From positions 1 through 33,651 of the forward strand of contig NZ_FOWN01000031.1 of the NCBI RefSeq assembly GCF_900115465.1: a DNA stretch of 33,651 bases, read 5' to 3'. This DNA comes from Halolactibacillus alkaliphilus. GTDB taxonomy: Bacteria; Bacillota; Bacilli; Bacillales; Amphibacillaceae. Below the pieces are notes generated by a model that was not told the DNA's origin, searched no databases, and saw nothing but the letters and a program-made list of their open reading frames with translations. The position numbers were made by a program, and so were the translations under genes. Below, piece by piece: positions 1 through 7,241 of this stretch. Within the stretch, counting starts at the first letter, position 1, and every line of letters starts with the position of its first letter.

Positions 1-264
1 AGACTCCGTCAAATGATTTGGAAACGCTGGAAACATGTGAGAACGAGGTATAGAAAACTTCGAAAATACGGAATATCTCATAACGAAGCACTTAAATTAG
101 CTGCGAGTAGGAAGGGGTATTGGAATAACTCAAAAACACCTGCCCTTCATCGAGCACTATCAAATGAGCGACTATTGAAGTGGGGGCTAAGAAATTTAAA
201 CCTTCGCTTGAAAGCAAGTCAATTTAGATCTGACTATAAATTAAAACGATACTTAAATTATTGA
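1..264 (+). CDS. ltrA: Group II intron reverse transcriptase/maturase, C-terminal fragment
   Basis: The reading frame is open from base 1, so the protein starts upstream of the window; the internal ATG at 13 is not a real start. The visible residues include WKRWKHVRTRYRKL, the SRKGYW block and a TPALHRALSNE-like stretch. These are the conserved maturase C-terminal region found after the RT and X domains of LtrA-type proteins. The family is about 420 to 600 residues long, so only roughly the last 87 residues are seen. The protein assists intron splicing and retrohoming. The catalytic RT motif (YADD) would lie outside the window, so it cannot be judged whether the copy is intact. Confidence 0.85.
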   Translation, partial: RLRQMIWKRWKHVRTRYRKLRKYGISHNEALKLAASRKGYWNNSKTPALHRALSNERLLKWGLRNLNLRLKASQFRSDYKLKRYLNY

Positions 265-340
265 ACCGCCGTATACGGATCCGTACGTACGGTGGTGTGA
301 GAGGTCGGTAGGTGAATTAATCACCTACCTCCTACTCGAT
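263..340 (+). ncRNA. Group II intron domains V and VI
   Basis: Domain V: ACCGCCGTA (265-273) pairs with TACGGTGGT (287-295, one G-U). Between them is an upper hairpin from TACGGATCCGTA and a two-base CG bulge, the classical domain V architecture. Domain VI: GGTAGGTGA (307-315) pairs with TCACCTACC (321-329). An A seven bases before the 3' end is a plausible branch point. The domain V stem starts at the maturase stop codon (262-264), as usual for these introns. Confidence 0.8.
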
Positions 341-342
341 TT

Positions 343-2280
343 TTAGTTTCTGATTTTAAGTAAACGTAAGCCATTAAGAATAACTAATATTGTACTTCCC
401 TCATGGCCAATGACGCCAAGAGGTAAGTTGATGAATTGGAATAAATTAGATATTACGAGTAATACAATGATAGAAATTGAAAATAGAATATTTTGCTTAA
501 TTATTTTGTTCATCTGCTTAGATAAGTTGAAAAGATCAACAAGTTTTGCTAATTTGTTTTTTATAAGTACGATATCAGCTGTTTCTAAGGCAACGTCAGT
601 CCCTGCCCCCATGGCTACACCGATATTTGCGGTAGCCAGCGCTGGTGCATCATTGATGCCATCTCCAACCATCATAACCGTATCAAACGTCATTTGAAGA
701 CTTTTTAACGCAGTTACTTTATCCTCAGGCATACAGCTTGCCACATAGCGTGTTAATCCAACTTCATGAGCGATGGCTTCAGCTGTTCGCTCATTGTCGC
801 CCGTCAACATAACAGTTTCAATACCAAGTGAATGAAATGTCTTAATAGCTTCAAGAGTATCTTGTCTGATTTCGTCTTTTAAGGCAATGATGGCGACCAC
901 ATCATTGTTTTTGCATACATAGACGAGTGTTTTGGCAGTTTCTTTTAATGCAGTGGCCTCATTTTCATACCAGTTGTCTACAGTATGATCGAATAGCTTT
1001 TCGTTTCCAATAGCCCATCTTTCACCATGAAAAGTGGCTATGACCCCTTTACCGATTACTTCTGTCATATCCTTTGTTGCTTCAACTTTCGATGGGTCTA
1101 GATAGTTCTTACTAAAACGTATCATAGCTTCGGCAAGCGGGTGACTTGATCCTTTCTCAATTTGAACGATACGTTCAATAATGGTCGTTATGTTTTCTCC
1201 AGACTTAATAAATATATTTGTCACTTCTGGTCTGCCAACGGTAAGTGTGCCTGTTTTATCAAAAGCGATTGCTTGAACTTTTTCTAGATTTTCTAAATGC
1301 TGCCCGCTTTTCACTAACATACCATGTCTAGCACTTGTTGAAATAGCCGAAAGTGTGGCAGGGCTAATGGAAGCAACAAGAGCGCAAGGTGATGCGACTA
1401 CGAGTAAAATCATTGCGCGATAAAAACTTTCGTTCCAGCTCCAATTAACGATAAAGGGAGGAAGAACCATCATTAAAGCTGTGATTACTAAGACGATGTA
1501 AACATAGAGATTTTCAAAGCGCTCAATAAATAGTTGAGCAGGTGACTTTTCTGATTGAGCAGACCGTACGAGTGCCATTATTTTCTGGACGAAAGATTGA
1601 CTCGCATCTGCGGTAACCTTAACTGTTAATGCACCGCTTTGGTTCACTGTACCAGTATACACGCAGTCATCTACTGATTTTTCTATTGGGATCGCCTCCC
1701 CAGTCAATGCACTCTCATCTATCGACGTTCGTCCTGTAAGAATAATGCCATCTGCGGGCATACGCTCTCCAGGCTTAACGTAAATGGTGTCGCCAATAGC
1801 AAGTACATCCACTGATACAATTTCTTCTTTGCCATTGGTTATCCGTAAGGCAGTATCGGGTTGTAAGTGCATTAAATTCGATAAATCGCGGGCGCTTTTT
1901 TGCATAGTGTATGTTTCCATCGCTCCAGAGAGAGAAAAAATAAAAATTAAGATTGCCCCTTCTACCCAATAACCGATAATCGCTGACCCAATAGCTGCAA
2001 GAATCATAAGTAACTCAACATTCAATGTGCGCTTTTTTAGCGTCTCTGTTAGTCCTTCTTTTGCTTTAGCATAACCGCCAATTATAAAGGCAGCTATATT
2101 AAGTGTAATATAGGAGAGCTCTGTTAAAAAATCTTGAAAGACCCAAGCTGTTAAAACGAGCAACCCTCCAACAAAAGCAGCTATCAATTCTTTATGTTTA
2201 TAGATAGTTGTCAAAACAAACTGTACTAATTGAGAATGAGTCTTATTGTTATTTGTAATGTTTTTAGTTAATGGGATCAT
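343..2280 (-). CDS. pfeT: P1B-4-type heavy-metal ATPase (PfeT/ZosA-like, probable Fe(II) efflux)
   Basis: A 645-residue membrane ATPase that should pump a divalent metal out of the cell. It has the A-domain TGEAIP loop (about residue 190), an SPC metal motif in a membrane helix (about 297), the phosphorylation site DKTGTLT (about 340), an SSHP motif (about 383), GDGINDAP (about 550) and HEGST in a late membrane helix (about 623). SPC plus HEG(G/S)T is the P1B-4 signature. No N-terminal HMA domain or CxxC is present. B. subtilis PfeT (formerly ZosA/YkvW) is the closest well-known relative; it exports Fe(II) and is under PerR control. The start ATG has a strong AAAGGAGG site 6-7 nt upstream. 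A PerR box lies in its promoter, which supports an iron/peroxide role. Co or Zn as substrate cannot be excluded. Confidence 0.85.
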   Translation of the reverse strand: MIPLTKNITNNNKTHSQLVQFVLTTIYKHKELIAAFVGGLLVLTAWVFQDFLTELSYITLNIAAFIIGGYAKAKEGLTETLKKRTLNVELLMILAAIGSAIIGYWVEGAILIFIFSLSGAMETYTMQKSARDLSNLMHLQPDTALRITNGKEEIVSVDVLAIGDTIYVKPGERMPADGIILTGRTSIDESALTGEAIPIEKSVDDCVYTGTVNQSGALTVKVTADASQSFVQKIMALVRSAQSEKSPAQLFIERFENLYVYIVLVITALMMVLPPFIVNWSWNESFYRAMILLVVASPCALVASISPATLSAISTSARHGMLVKSGQHLENLEKVQAIAFDKTGTLTVGRPEVTNIFIKSGENITTIIERIVQIEKGSSHPLAEAMIRFSKNYLDPSKVEATKDMTEVIGKGVIATFHGERWAIGNEKLFDHTVDNWYENEATALKETAKTLVYVCKNNDVVAIIALKDEIRQDTLEAIKTFHSLGIETVMLTGDNERTAEAIAHEVGLTRYVASCMPEDKVTALKSLQMTFDTVMMVGDGINDAPALATANIGVAMGAGTDVALETADIVLIKNKLAKLVDLFNLSKQMNKIIKQNILFSISIIVLLVISNLFQFINLPLGVIGHEGSTILVILNGLRLLKIRN

Positions 2281-2365
2281 TTCATAACCTCCTTTTTTTA
2301 AATGAGAATTAAAATCAGTTTATATCTCTAGTAATGTTGTTAAATAGATAAAAGTGATAATATAA

Positions 2366-2407
2366 TGTTATACTTAATTTATAATTATTATAAATTAAGT
2401 ATAACAA
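2366..2407 (-). promoter_or_regulatory. PerR box within a 41-bp perfect palindrome at the pfeT promoter
   Basis: TTATAATTATTATAA at 2379-2393 matches the PerR consensus TTATAATNATTATAA at every position. It is the centre of a perfect inverted repeat with 20-bp arms (2366-2385 and 2387-2406) around base 2386. On the minus strand a possible sigma-A promoter is TTGTTA (2407-2402), an 18-nt spacer and TATAAA (2383-2378). The operator would therefore cover the -10 element and repress the ATPase gene until peroxide oxidises PerR. The promoter call is weaker than the operator call. Confidence 0.8.
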
Positions 2408-2541
2408 GTATTATAAATTATGCAAGGTAGTAGAGAAGATTTCAGTAGAAGTGTGAACATTTTGTGAAACAGGTGACAAGACAATGATTTTTGTTATAGT
2501 ACAGAAACATAAAAAAATATAGTACAGATTGTGTAAATCTA

Positions 2542-2570
2542 TTGCATTACTTTGTAATAGTTGATATAGT
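2542..2570 (+). promoter_or_regulatory. Candidate sigma-A promoter for the ABC binding protein gene
   Basis: TTGCAT (2542-2547), a 17-nt spacer and TATAGT (2565-2570), 48 nt before the chosen start. The spacer contains the small inverted repeat ATTAC-TTT-GTAAT. Upstream, the 11-mer TATAGTACAGA occurs twice (2495-2505 and 2518-2528), 23 bp apart, a possible activator or repressor site. Confidence 0.5.
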
Positions 2571-2618
2571 GAAAAGCGTTAAAGAACATTCAGAAAATAT
2601 ACAAAGGGGTTGGAAAGG

Positions 2619-3443
2619 TTGAAAAAATTACTTGCGACAATGTTATTGATTGGTGTCTTAGTTTTAAGTGCATGTTCGAACGATGCATCACTATATGATG
2701 AGATTCAAGAAGAAGGTGTGTTAACTGTAGCTACTTCGGGTACACTTATAGCCGCTTCTTATTATAATGATGAAGATGCCTTAACCGGCTTTGATGTAGA
2801 AGTGGCACGTGAAGTTGGTAAACGTCTAGGACTAGATGTCAAGTTTGAAATCATGAGTGTGGACGGTATGCTTCCAGCTGTTGAAACTGGTCGTGTGGAT
2901 ATGGCAGCTAATGATTTAACCGCAACGAAAAAAAGAAAAGAAAATTATACTTTTTCTGATCCGTACAAATATTCATACTCAACAATGGTGGTAAGGAAAA
3001 GTGATTTTTCGGGTGTCTTTGCATTAGAAGATCTTGAAGGTAAGATTAATGGTGGTGGTGATACAACAGTATCATCAGAAATTGCACGTCATTTTGGGGC
3101 CGAAGTTAAGACGTATGGCAATGCGAGTAATGAAGCCTATTTACGTGACGTTTCAATCGGGCGTACAGATGTGGTTGTAAATGATTATTTCCTTATTAAA
3201 TTTGGTGTAGCCGCATTTCCGGATTTTGATATTATGATGCACCCAGACTTGAAATTCCATCCGACGGAGCAGTCACTTGTAATGAAAAAGGGAGAAACGG
3301 AGTTAGAAGAGGCTGTAAACTCAGTACTAGCTGAGATGCGTGAAGATGGAACGTTAACGGAGATTGCTGAAACATTTTATGATGAAGATGCTTCACAAAA
3401 ACCAGCTGAAGATATTGAAGTGATTGAAGGTTTAGATATTTAA
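2619..3443 (+). CDS. Amino-acid ABC transporter substrate-binding lipoprotein
   Basis: A family-3 solute-binding protein (SBP_bac_3) that captures a polar amino acid outside the membrane for import. The N-terminus is a lipoprotein signal with lipobox LSAC, so the mature protein starts with a lipidated Cys. The body shows the family pattern: GVLTVATSG, LTGFDVEVAREV, the VDMAANDLTATKKRK region and FSDPYKYS. The TTG at 2619 is preferred because AAAGGGG (2603-2609) is 9 nt upstream. The earlier TTG at 2610 directly abuts that site. The permease follows 28 nt downstream. The overall pattern is like YxeM/cystine-type binding proteins, but the ligand cannot be read from sequence. Confidence 0.85.
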   Translation: MKKLLATMLLIGVLVLSACSNDASLYDEIQEEGVLTVATSGTLIAASYYNDEDALTGFDVEVAREVGKRLGLDVKFEIMSVDGMLPAVETGRVDMAANDLTATKKRKENYTFSDPYKYSYSTMVVRKSDFSGVFALEDLEGKINGGGDTTVSSEIARHFGAEVKTYGNASNEAYLRDVSIGRTDVVVNDYFLIKFGVAAFPDFDIMMHPDLKFHPTEQSLVMKKGETELEEAVNSVLAEMREDGTLTEIAETFYDEDASQKPAEDIEVIEGLDI

Positions 3444-3471
3444 TGAATCGATTCATAGGGGGGCGGTAAAT

Positions 3472-4155
3472 GTGCAGACAATGCAATTAGGTTTTTTTAA
3501 TATTGATAAAGCCATTGAGAATTTACCGCTCATTCTCTCGGGATTACCGATGACCATAGCGGTATCATTTCTTAGTATGGCTATTGGTATGATGCTTGGT
3601 TTGCCGCTAGCTTTGATGCGATCAAGTGAGCGAAAAACAGTCCGTTTACCCGCGCGTGTCTATATATCGTTTATGAGAGGGACGCCTGTCTTAGTTTTTT
3701 TATTTATTATTTACTTCGGTTTACCGGCAGTTGGTATTGAGTTTACCGCTTTTCAAGCAGCGGTGCTTGGTTTTGGTCTAAATGCGGCAGCTTATATTGC
3801 AGAGGTCAATCGAGCCGCGCTGAATAGTGTGGAATATGGACAATGGGAAGCGGCACAGTCATTGGGTCTTAATTATCGACAGTCTGTTATAGGAATTGTT
3901 CTCCCTCAGGCTATGCGTATTGCCATGCCACCTTTAACAAATATTTTTTTAGATTTAGTTAAAGCAACTTCACTGGCCGCGGTTATTACTGTACCAGAGT
4001 TGTTTCAAAAAACACAAATTGCGAGTGGTCGTTCATTTGATTTTCTTACCATGTATACGCTTGTTGCCCTCATTTATTGGCCATTATGTATTCTAATTAG
4101 TATTGTTCAAGAGCGGTTAGAAAAGCATTTTTCGCGTTTTGTTGAACAAAAATAA
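3472..4155 (+). CDS. Amino-acid ABC transporter permease (HisM type)
   Basis: A polytopic inner-membrane subunit of a polar amino-acid importer. The sequence has about five hydrophobic helices and the EAA loop (EAAQSLGL...LPQA, near residues 125-145) that docks on the ATPase. GTG 3472 is chosen because AGGGGGGCGG ends about 5 nt before it; an ATG at 3481 is possible but further away. It forms an operon with the preceding lipoprotein. No ATP-binding gene follows: the strand switches after a long inverted repeat. The transporter must therefore borrow an ATPase encoded elsewhere, or the ATPase gene was lost here. Confidence 0.85.
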   Translation: MQTMQLGFFNIDKAIENLPLILSGLPMTIAVSFLSMAIGMMLGLPLALMRSSERKTVRLPARVYISFMRGTPVLVFLFIIYFGLPAVGIEFTAFQAAVLGFGLNAAAYIAEVNRAALNSVEYGQWEAAQSLGLNYRQSVIGIVLPQAMRIAMPPLTNIFLDLVKATSLAAVITVPELFQKTQIASGRSFDFLTMYTLVALIYWPLCILISIVQERLEKHFSRFVEQK

Positions 4156-4210
4156 CTGAGAAATGTCGACTTAACCTGTCGCTAAGAGCAATAGTATAAA
4201 TGAATAAGAT

Positions 4211-4259
4211 CCCACTATAGTAAACAGGTTTAGAATAAATAGCTGTTTACTATAGTGGG
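4211..4259. repeat. 17-bp perfect inverted repeat between convergent genes
   Basis: CCCACTATAGTAAACAG (4211-4227) is repeated inverted at 4243-4259 with a 15-nt loop. It probably ends transcription of the ABC operon and of the convergent transporter gene. There is no clear T-run on either side, so it is an atypical terminator. A small mobile repeat is an alternative. Confidence 0.6.
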
Positions 4260-4326
4260 AGGTTTGTGCGTATTTTCACAAGTTATCATGTAAGGAAATG
4301 CAAATACTATTGAACGAAGTAAAATG

Positions 4327-5433
4327 TTATATTTTAAATCCTAACGTTAATAAGGTATAGCCAACTATTAAAGCTATTACTAAACTAAGCGTCGTAATGA
4401 TTAAGGCGTCTTTTTTATTTGCAGCTAGAAGTGGAAAAATGCCATCTCCACTTGTGGCAATCGCAGCAGCGACTAAAGCAGCTATTGGAAAGTTATCAAT
4501 TGTCGTGAAAGCCACAGCAACAGAAATCATACCACCACAGCCGGGGGTTGCCCCTATAAATGCTGCAATAATTACAACAATGAGAGCGGATGATGTCATC
4601 CACATATCAAACGTTTCTACACCAACGACAACATCAATGATATAGTTAGCAACAAAAAGTCCAATAAACACATAGACGATGACTGTAGAAATATCAGATA
4701 CTGCATGTAACATCGTTGATTTTATATCGTTATTACAAGAGCAAGAATATCCCTTATAACTGAATTTATATACGAAGAAATAAATAATTGCAACGAGTGT
4801 CAATAATGTAGTTACCCACACAGTTAAATCATCATAGCCAGCAATTTCCCCGCCCCATAATGCAGCAACAGAACTGGGTAGTAAGAATATAGCCATAGCA
4901 ATTATAAAGTATAATCCATATTGTTCAATAAATGTATGAGCGACCTTTGTCACTTTCTTAGTATGCTGCCTTTCCTCTAGGCGAGGTTCGGGGATATTAT
5001 TACTACTAAATCTAATTCCAAATGCATCAATGACATAACCGAAGATAATGGCGACAATTATACCTATCACATTTACAATGATAAATGCCGTAAGATTCGC
5101 CGCAACACGCGCTTCATCAGAAGCGCCTAGTAAAACAAATGACCCTTCGCCCAAAGTAGCAATAAAGGTGGCAAACAAGCCGCCAAATGATATCTTTTGG
5201 TTTTTGTACATCGCCGATACAACAATGGTTGCACCACAACCAGGTATTGCCCCTAAGAGCGCCCCAATTATTGGATGCGACCATTCGGGTCCAATCTGTG
5301 TTTGCCCTGTTAGTTTTCCTTTTGTAGCGTACGTAATTAAACTAACGCCGATAATTGATATAGAAACATAGCCACCAATAACGCCAGCTGCTTCAAGATT
5401 CTCTAAAATAAACGACCATAAATCAAAAGTCAT
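4327..5433 (-). CDS. 10-TM putative metal (manganese/heavy-metal) transporter, ArsP_2-like family
   Basis: A 368-residue integral membrane protein with about ten hydrophobic helices. It looks internally duplicated: the first half has GALLGAIPGCGATI followed by TLGEGSF, and the second half has GATPGCGGMI followed by TSGDGIF. The paired PGCG and GEG/GDG motifs probably line the transport path. A cytoplasmic-looking SCSCNN loop (about residue 230) could bind metal. Proteins of this family are annotated as putative manganese transporters or heavy-metal exporters, with little direct biochemistry. Start ATG 5433 has TGAGGT 5 nt upstream. The Fur-controlled promoter suggests a role in iron limitation or in balancing iron against manganese. 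Family assignment is from pattern memory; the substrate is unknown. Confidence 0.65.
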   Translation of the reverse strand: MTFDLWSFILENLEAAGVIGGYVSISIIGVSLITYATKGKLTGQTQIGPEWSHPIIGALLGAIPGCGATIVVSAMYKNQKISFGGLFATFIATLGEGSFVLLGASDEARVAANLTAFIIVNVIGIIVAIIFGYVIDAFGIRFSSNNIPEPRLEERQHTKKVTKVAHTFIEQYGLYFIIAMAIFLLPSSVAALWGGEIAGYDDLTVWVTTLLTLVAIIYFFVYKFSYKGYSCSCNNDIKSTMLHAVSDISTVIVYVFIGLFVANYIIDVVVGVETFDMWMTSSALIVVIIAAFIGATPGCGGMISVAVAFTTIDNFPIAALVAAAIATSGDGIFPLLAANKKDALIITTLSLVIALIVGYTLLTLGFKI

Positions 5434-5481
5434 AGGTTACCTCATCCTTTTTTTTATTATGTATAATATAATACAAGACAA

Positions 5482-5511
5482 ATTATAATTGATAATGATT
5501 ATCATTGTCAA
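5482..5511 (-). promoter_or_regulatory. Sigma-A promoter with a Fur box in its spacer
   Basis: On the minus strand: TTGACA (5511-5506), 18-nt spacer, TATAAT (5487-5482), both hexamers perfect. GATAATGATTATCATTGTC (5491-5509) matches the 19-bp Fur consensus GATAATGATTATCATTATC at 18 of 19 positions and fills the space between the hexamers. Bound Fur would block RNA polymerase, so the transporter at 4327-5433 should be induced by iron starvation. A weaker half-site resembling GATAATGAT lies at 5560-5568. Confidence 0.85.
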
Positions 5512-5988
5512 TATGGATTTAATTAAAAGTCATACAACTATTACTTATGATAGCCAATAGATAATGATAGTGAGAATTCTTGTAGATAACAAGAAGGCCT
5601 AATGAAGAAGGTAACATGGACCTTACGACAACTGATACAATGAAAAGATGGTTTTTAAAAACTCTCACGGTCATAAACATTTATCTACCTGCATATAATA
5701 TAAGTCGTTAGAGATTATTTAAAATGAAGTAGTAGAAGTGACTATTTGGGTAGCAACCCAAGGTTAAGAAAGTAAGTTAGAAAAAAACACATCTCAAGTG
5801 TTTAATCCTGCACGGATGAAAAAAAAGTGATAAAATATGTACTAATAGACCAGGGAAAGATAATCAGTCATCAGTTGCTGGTAAATTGACTATAATAATG
5901 TAAGCTTAAGATAAAATTTCTAAACTAGGCTTATAAGTTCTGAATATAGGGAAAAGAAAACTAACGTAAGAAAAAGGAGTCGATGATT
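5512..5988. other. Long intergenic stretch with several small hairpins, no gene recognised
   Basis: About 470 bases with no convincing ORF; the best, at 5601, would be 13 codons. Small inverted repeats are TTCTTGT/AACAAGAA near 5579-5597, TTGGGT-AGCA-ACCCAA near 5748-5763, AACAC/GTGTT near 5789-5805 and ATCC/GGAT near 5806-5818. This may be the promoter and leader of the OsmC-like gene, a small RNA, or decayed sequence. No promoter with good spacing was found for the downstream gene. Confidence 0.4.
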
Positions 5989-6378
5989 ATGTTATTTAAA
6001 TTTAAAGAAGAAGGTATCCGAGTAGAGGTTGAATATGGTATTTTAGATATTTCTGAAGATCCTTATCACGGGTACAAACCTGAGCACTTATTAGTCTCAT
6101 CTATTGCAGGCTCTAGTGCAAAAGAATTTACTGACTTACTGGAGTTACATCATACACATGTAGATGATTTCTTTATTCGTACAGAAGTAAAAAAAGATCC
6201 AAAGGATGATCATAAAATCACCAAGATTAAATTGCACTTTGTCGTTAAAGGACGTAATTTAAATATTGATAAACTGTATCGTTTACTTGAACAAGCGCGT
6301 GAGCGTTGCATGATTAGTCGTGCATTAGAAAATAGTGTTGAGATTGCTGAAACACTCGAAATCGTGTCATTACGATAA
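5989..6378 (+). CDS. OsmC/Ohr-family protein lacking the first (peroxidatic) cysteine
   Basis: A 129-residue protein with the OsmC fold pattern: a short N-terminal beta segment, PEHLLVSSIAGSSAKEF (the central helix that normally carries the first Cys), and RERCMISRAL carrying the second Cys. Family enzymes reduce organic or fatty-acid peroxides using two cysteines. Here the first is replaced by Ser in GSS, so ordinary thiol peroxidase activity is unlikely and another role, such as ligand binding or a single-Cys chemistry, must be considered. ATG 5989 is preferred over ATG 5983 because AAGGAG (5974-5979) is 9 nt rather than 3 nt away. It stands alone between two terminator-like elements. Confidence 0.75.
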   Translation: MLFKFKEEGIRVEVEYGILDISEDPYHGYKPEHLLVSSIAGSSAKEFTDLLELHHTHVDDFFIRTEVKKDPKDDHKITKIKLHFVVKGRNLNIDKLYRLLEQARERCMISRALENSVEIAETLEIVSLR

Positions 6379-6392
6379 ACTGTTTTATAGGT

Positions 6393-6456
6393 ATAAAAAG
6401 TATGTATTACGAAAAGACAGGGAAGTCTTTTCTTCGTACATGCTTTTTATTTTATA
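6393..6456 (+). terminator. Intrinsic terminator after the OsmC-like gene
   Basis: A long, slightly imperfect hairpin (ATAAAAAGTATGTA... paired with ...TACATGCTTTTTAT, inner stem GAAAAGAC/GTCTTTTC) followed by a T-rich tail. Confidence 0.75.
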
Positions 6457-6522
6457 TGGGCATAGTTAGAGTAGTTATATCATAACCTTGAATGATAAAG
6501 GTTTATGGAAAGAAGGGTGTCT

Positions 6523-7200
6523 ATGCGTAAATGGTTACTCTTGATGATGATTGGAATTGGGATAACGTTGTTACTGCATCAACATGCTAAAGCAGAGGTC
6601 ATGTATTTATCTTATGAACAACAGGAAGAAAAAGAAATACATCGAGTCCAACCAAATGAGAGGACAAAAAAATGGTTGGCAACAGTGGACTGGGAAATAC
6701 ACCATCCGAGCTTGATAGAACAGTTAAATAAAAGTGCTTATGATACATCCTTTTATACATATGGTGTGGAGGGTGTTTTTCATATGGGACGTTGGTTACT
6801 TTCAATCGATAATATTGATATTGAGTCTGTACCCTATCACATTGACCTATCTGATGATTTAATATCCGTTGATAACCAGCAAATTCATTTAAAACAGTCT
6901 AAACACCTAGTTGTTAATGAAGGAAAAGAAGATGTATTCCAATTGATTAAAAAAGCCGTATCTATGCCAATTGATAATACGATAAAATTAACACGCACTT
7001 TAACATTAAGAGAGCCTTATAAAGGGAAGAAAGTTAGTCGCCTCTTTATTCCAGGTATAAGAGTAACAGGAGAAGTTATAGTAGGGGATGTATATTTACA
7101 CATCAATAATAAAACGGTAGAAATAAAAGTTTCAAACATTGTAAGAGAAGAAAGTGACACGGTTTGGATTAATAAGGAGACATTTACTATCGTTCATTAA
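6523..7200 (+). CDS. yfkD: YfkD-like secreted protein
   Basis: A 225-residue exported protein of unknown function. A classical signal peptide (MRKWLLLMMIGIGITLLL, cleavage near HAKAEV) is followed by a soluble domain with no catalytic motif I recognise. The pattern WEIHHPSLIEQLNKS and the C-terminal beta-rich part resemble B. subtilis YfkD. The convergent neighbour is a YfkC-like channel, exactly the yfkC/yfkD pairing of B. subtilis, which supports the name. ATG 6523 is preferred over ATG 6505 because AGAAGGG (6511-6517) precedes it at 5 nt and the signal peptide then begins properly. No cysteines are seen, so it is not a lipoprotein. Confidence 0.65.
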   Translation: MRKWLLLMMIGIGITLLLHQHAKAEVMYLSYEQQEEKEIHRVQPNERTKKWLATVDWEIHHPSLIEQLNKSAYDTSFYTYGVEGVFHMGRWLLSIDNIDIESVPYHIDLSDDLISVDNQQIHLKQSKHLVVNEGKEDVFQLIKKAVSMPIDNTIKLTRTLTLREPYKGKKVSRLFIPGIRVTGEVIVGDVYLHINNKTVEIKVSNIVREESDTVWINKETFTIVH

Positions 7201-7204
7201 ATAA

Positions 7205-7241
7205 AAACACGCCCTTAGGAATTTTGGGCGTGTTTATTTAA
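7205..7241. terminator. Bidirectional terminator overlapping the yfkC 3' end
   Basis: AAACACGCCC (7205-7214) pairs with GGGCGTGTTT (7226-7235), followed by ATTTAAAT on the plus strand. It ends yfkD. The same bases encode the last codons and stop (7215-7217) of the convergent yfkC-like gene. Confidence 0.8.

Larger units (their letters stand above)
1..340 (+). mobile_element. Group II intron, 3' part (cut by window start)
   Basis: The C-terminus of an intron-encoded reverse transcriptase/maturase is followed directly by sequence that folds as group II domains V and VI and ends in CCTACTCGAT at about 340, a typical intron 3' terminus. The 5' part lies outside the window. The exon restarts at about 341 with TTTT, 2 nt before the stop codon of the convergent metal ATPase gene. 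Insertion beside a T-run at a gene end would fit introns that target terminators (class IIC habit), but the class is not proven from this fragment. Confidence 0.85.

Noticed and set aside
4211-4259. Inverted repeat as a riboswitch or CRISPR-like unit
   Set aside because: Single copy, no spacer series, no conserved aptamer core; a terminator or small repeat is simpler.
5048-5371. 107-codon plus-strand ORF
   Set aside because: It is antisense to the 10-TM transporter gene, with no ribosome site; composition mirrors the membrane protein.
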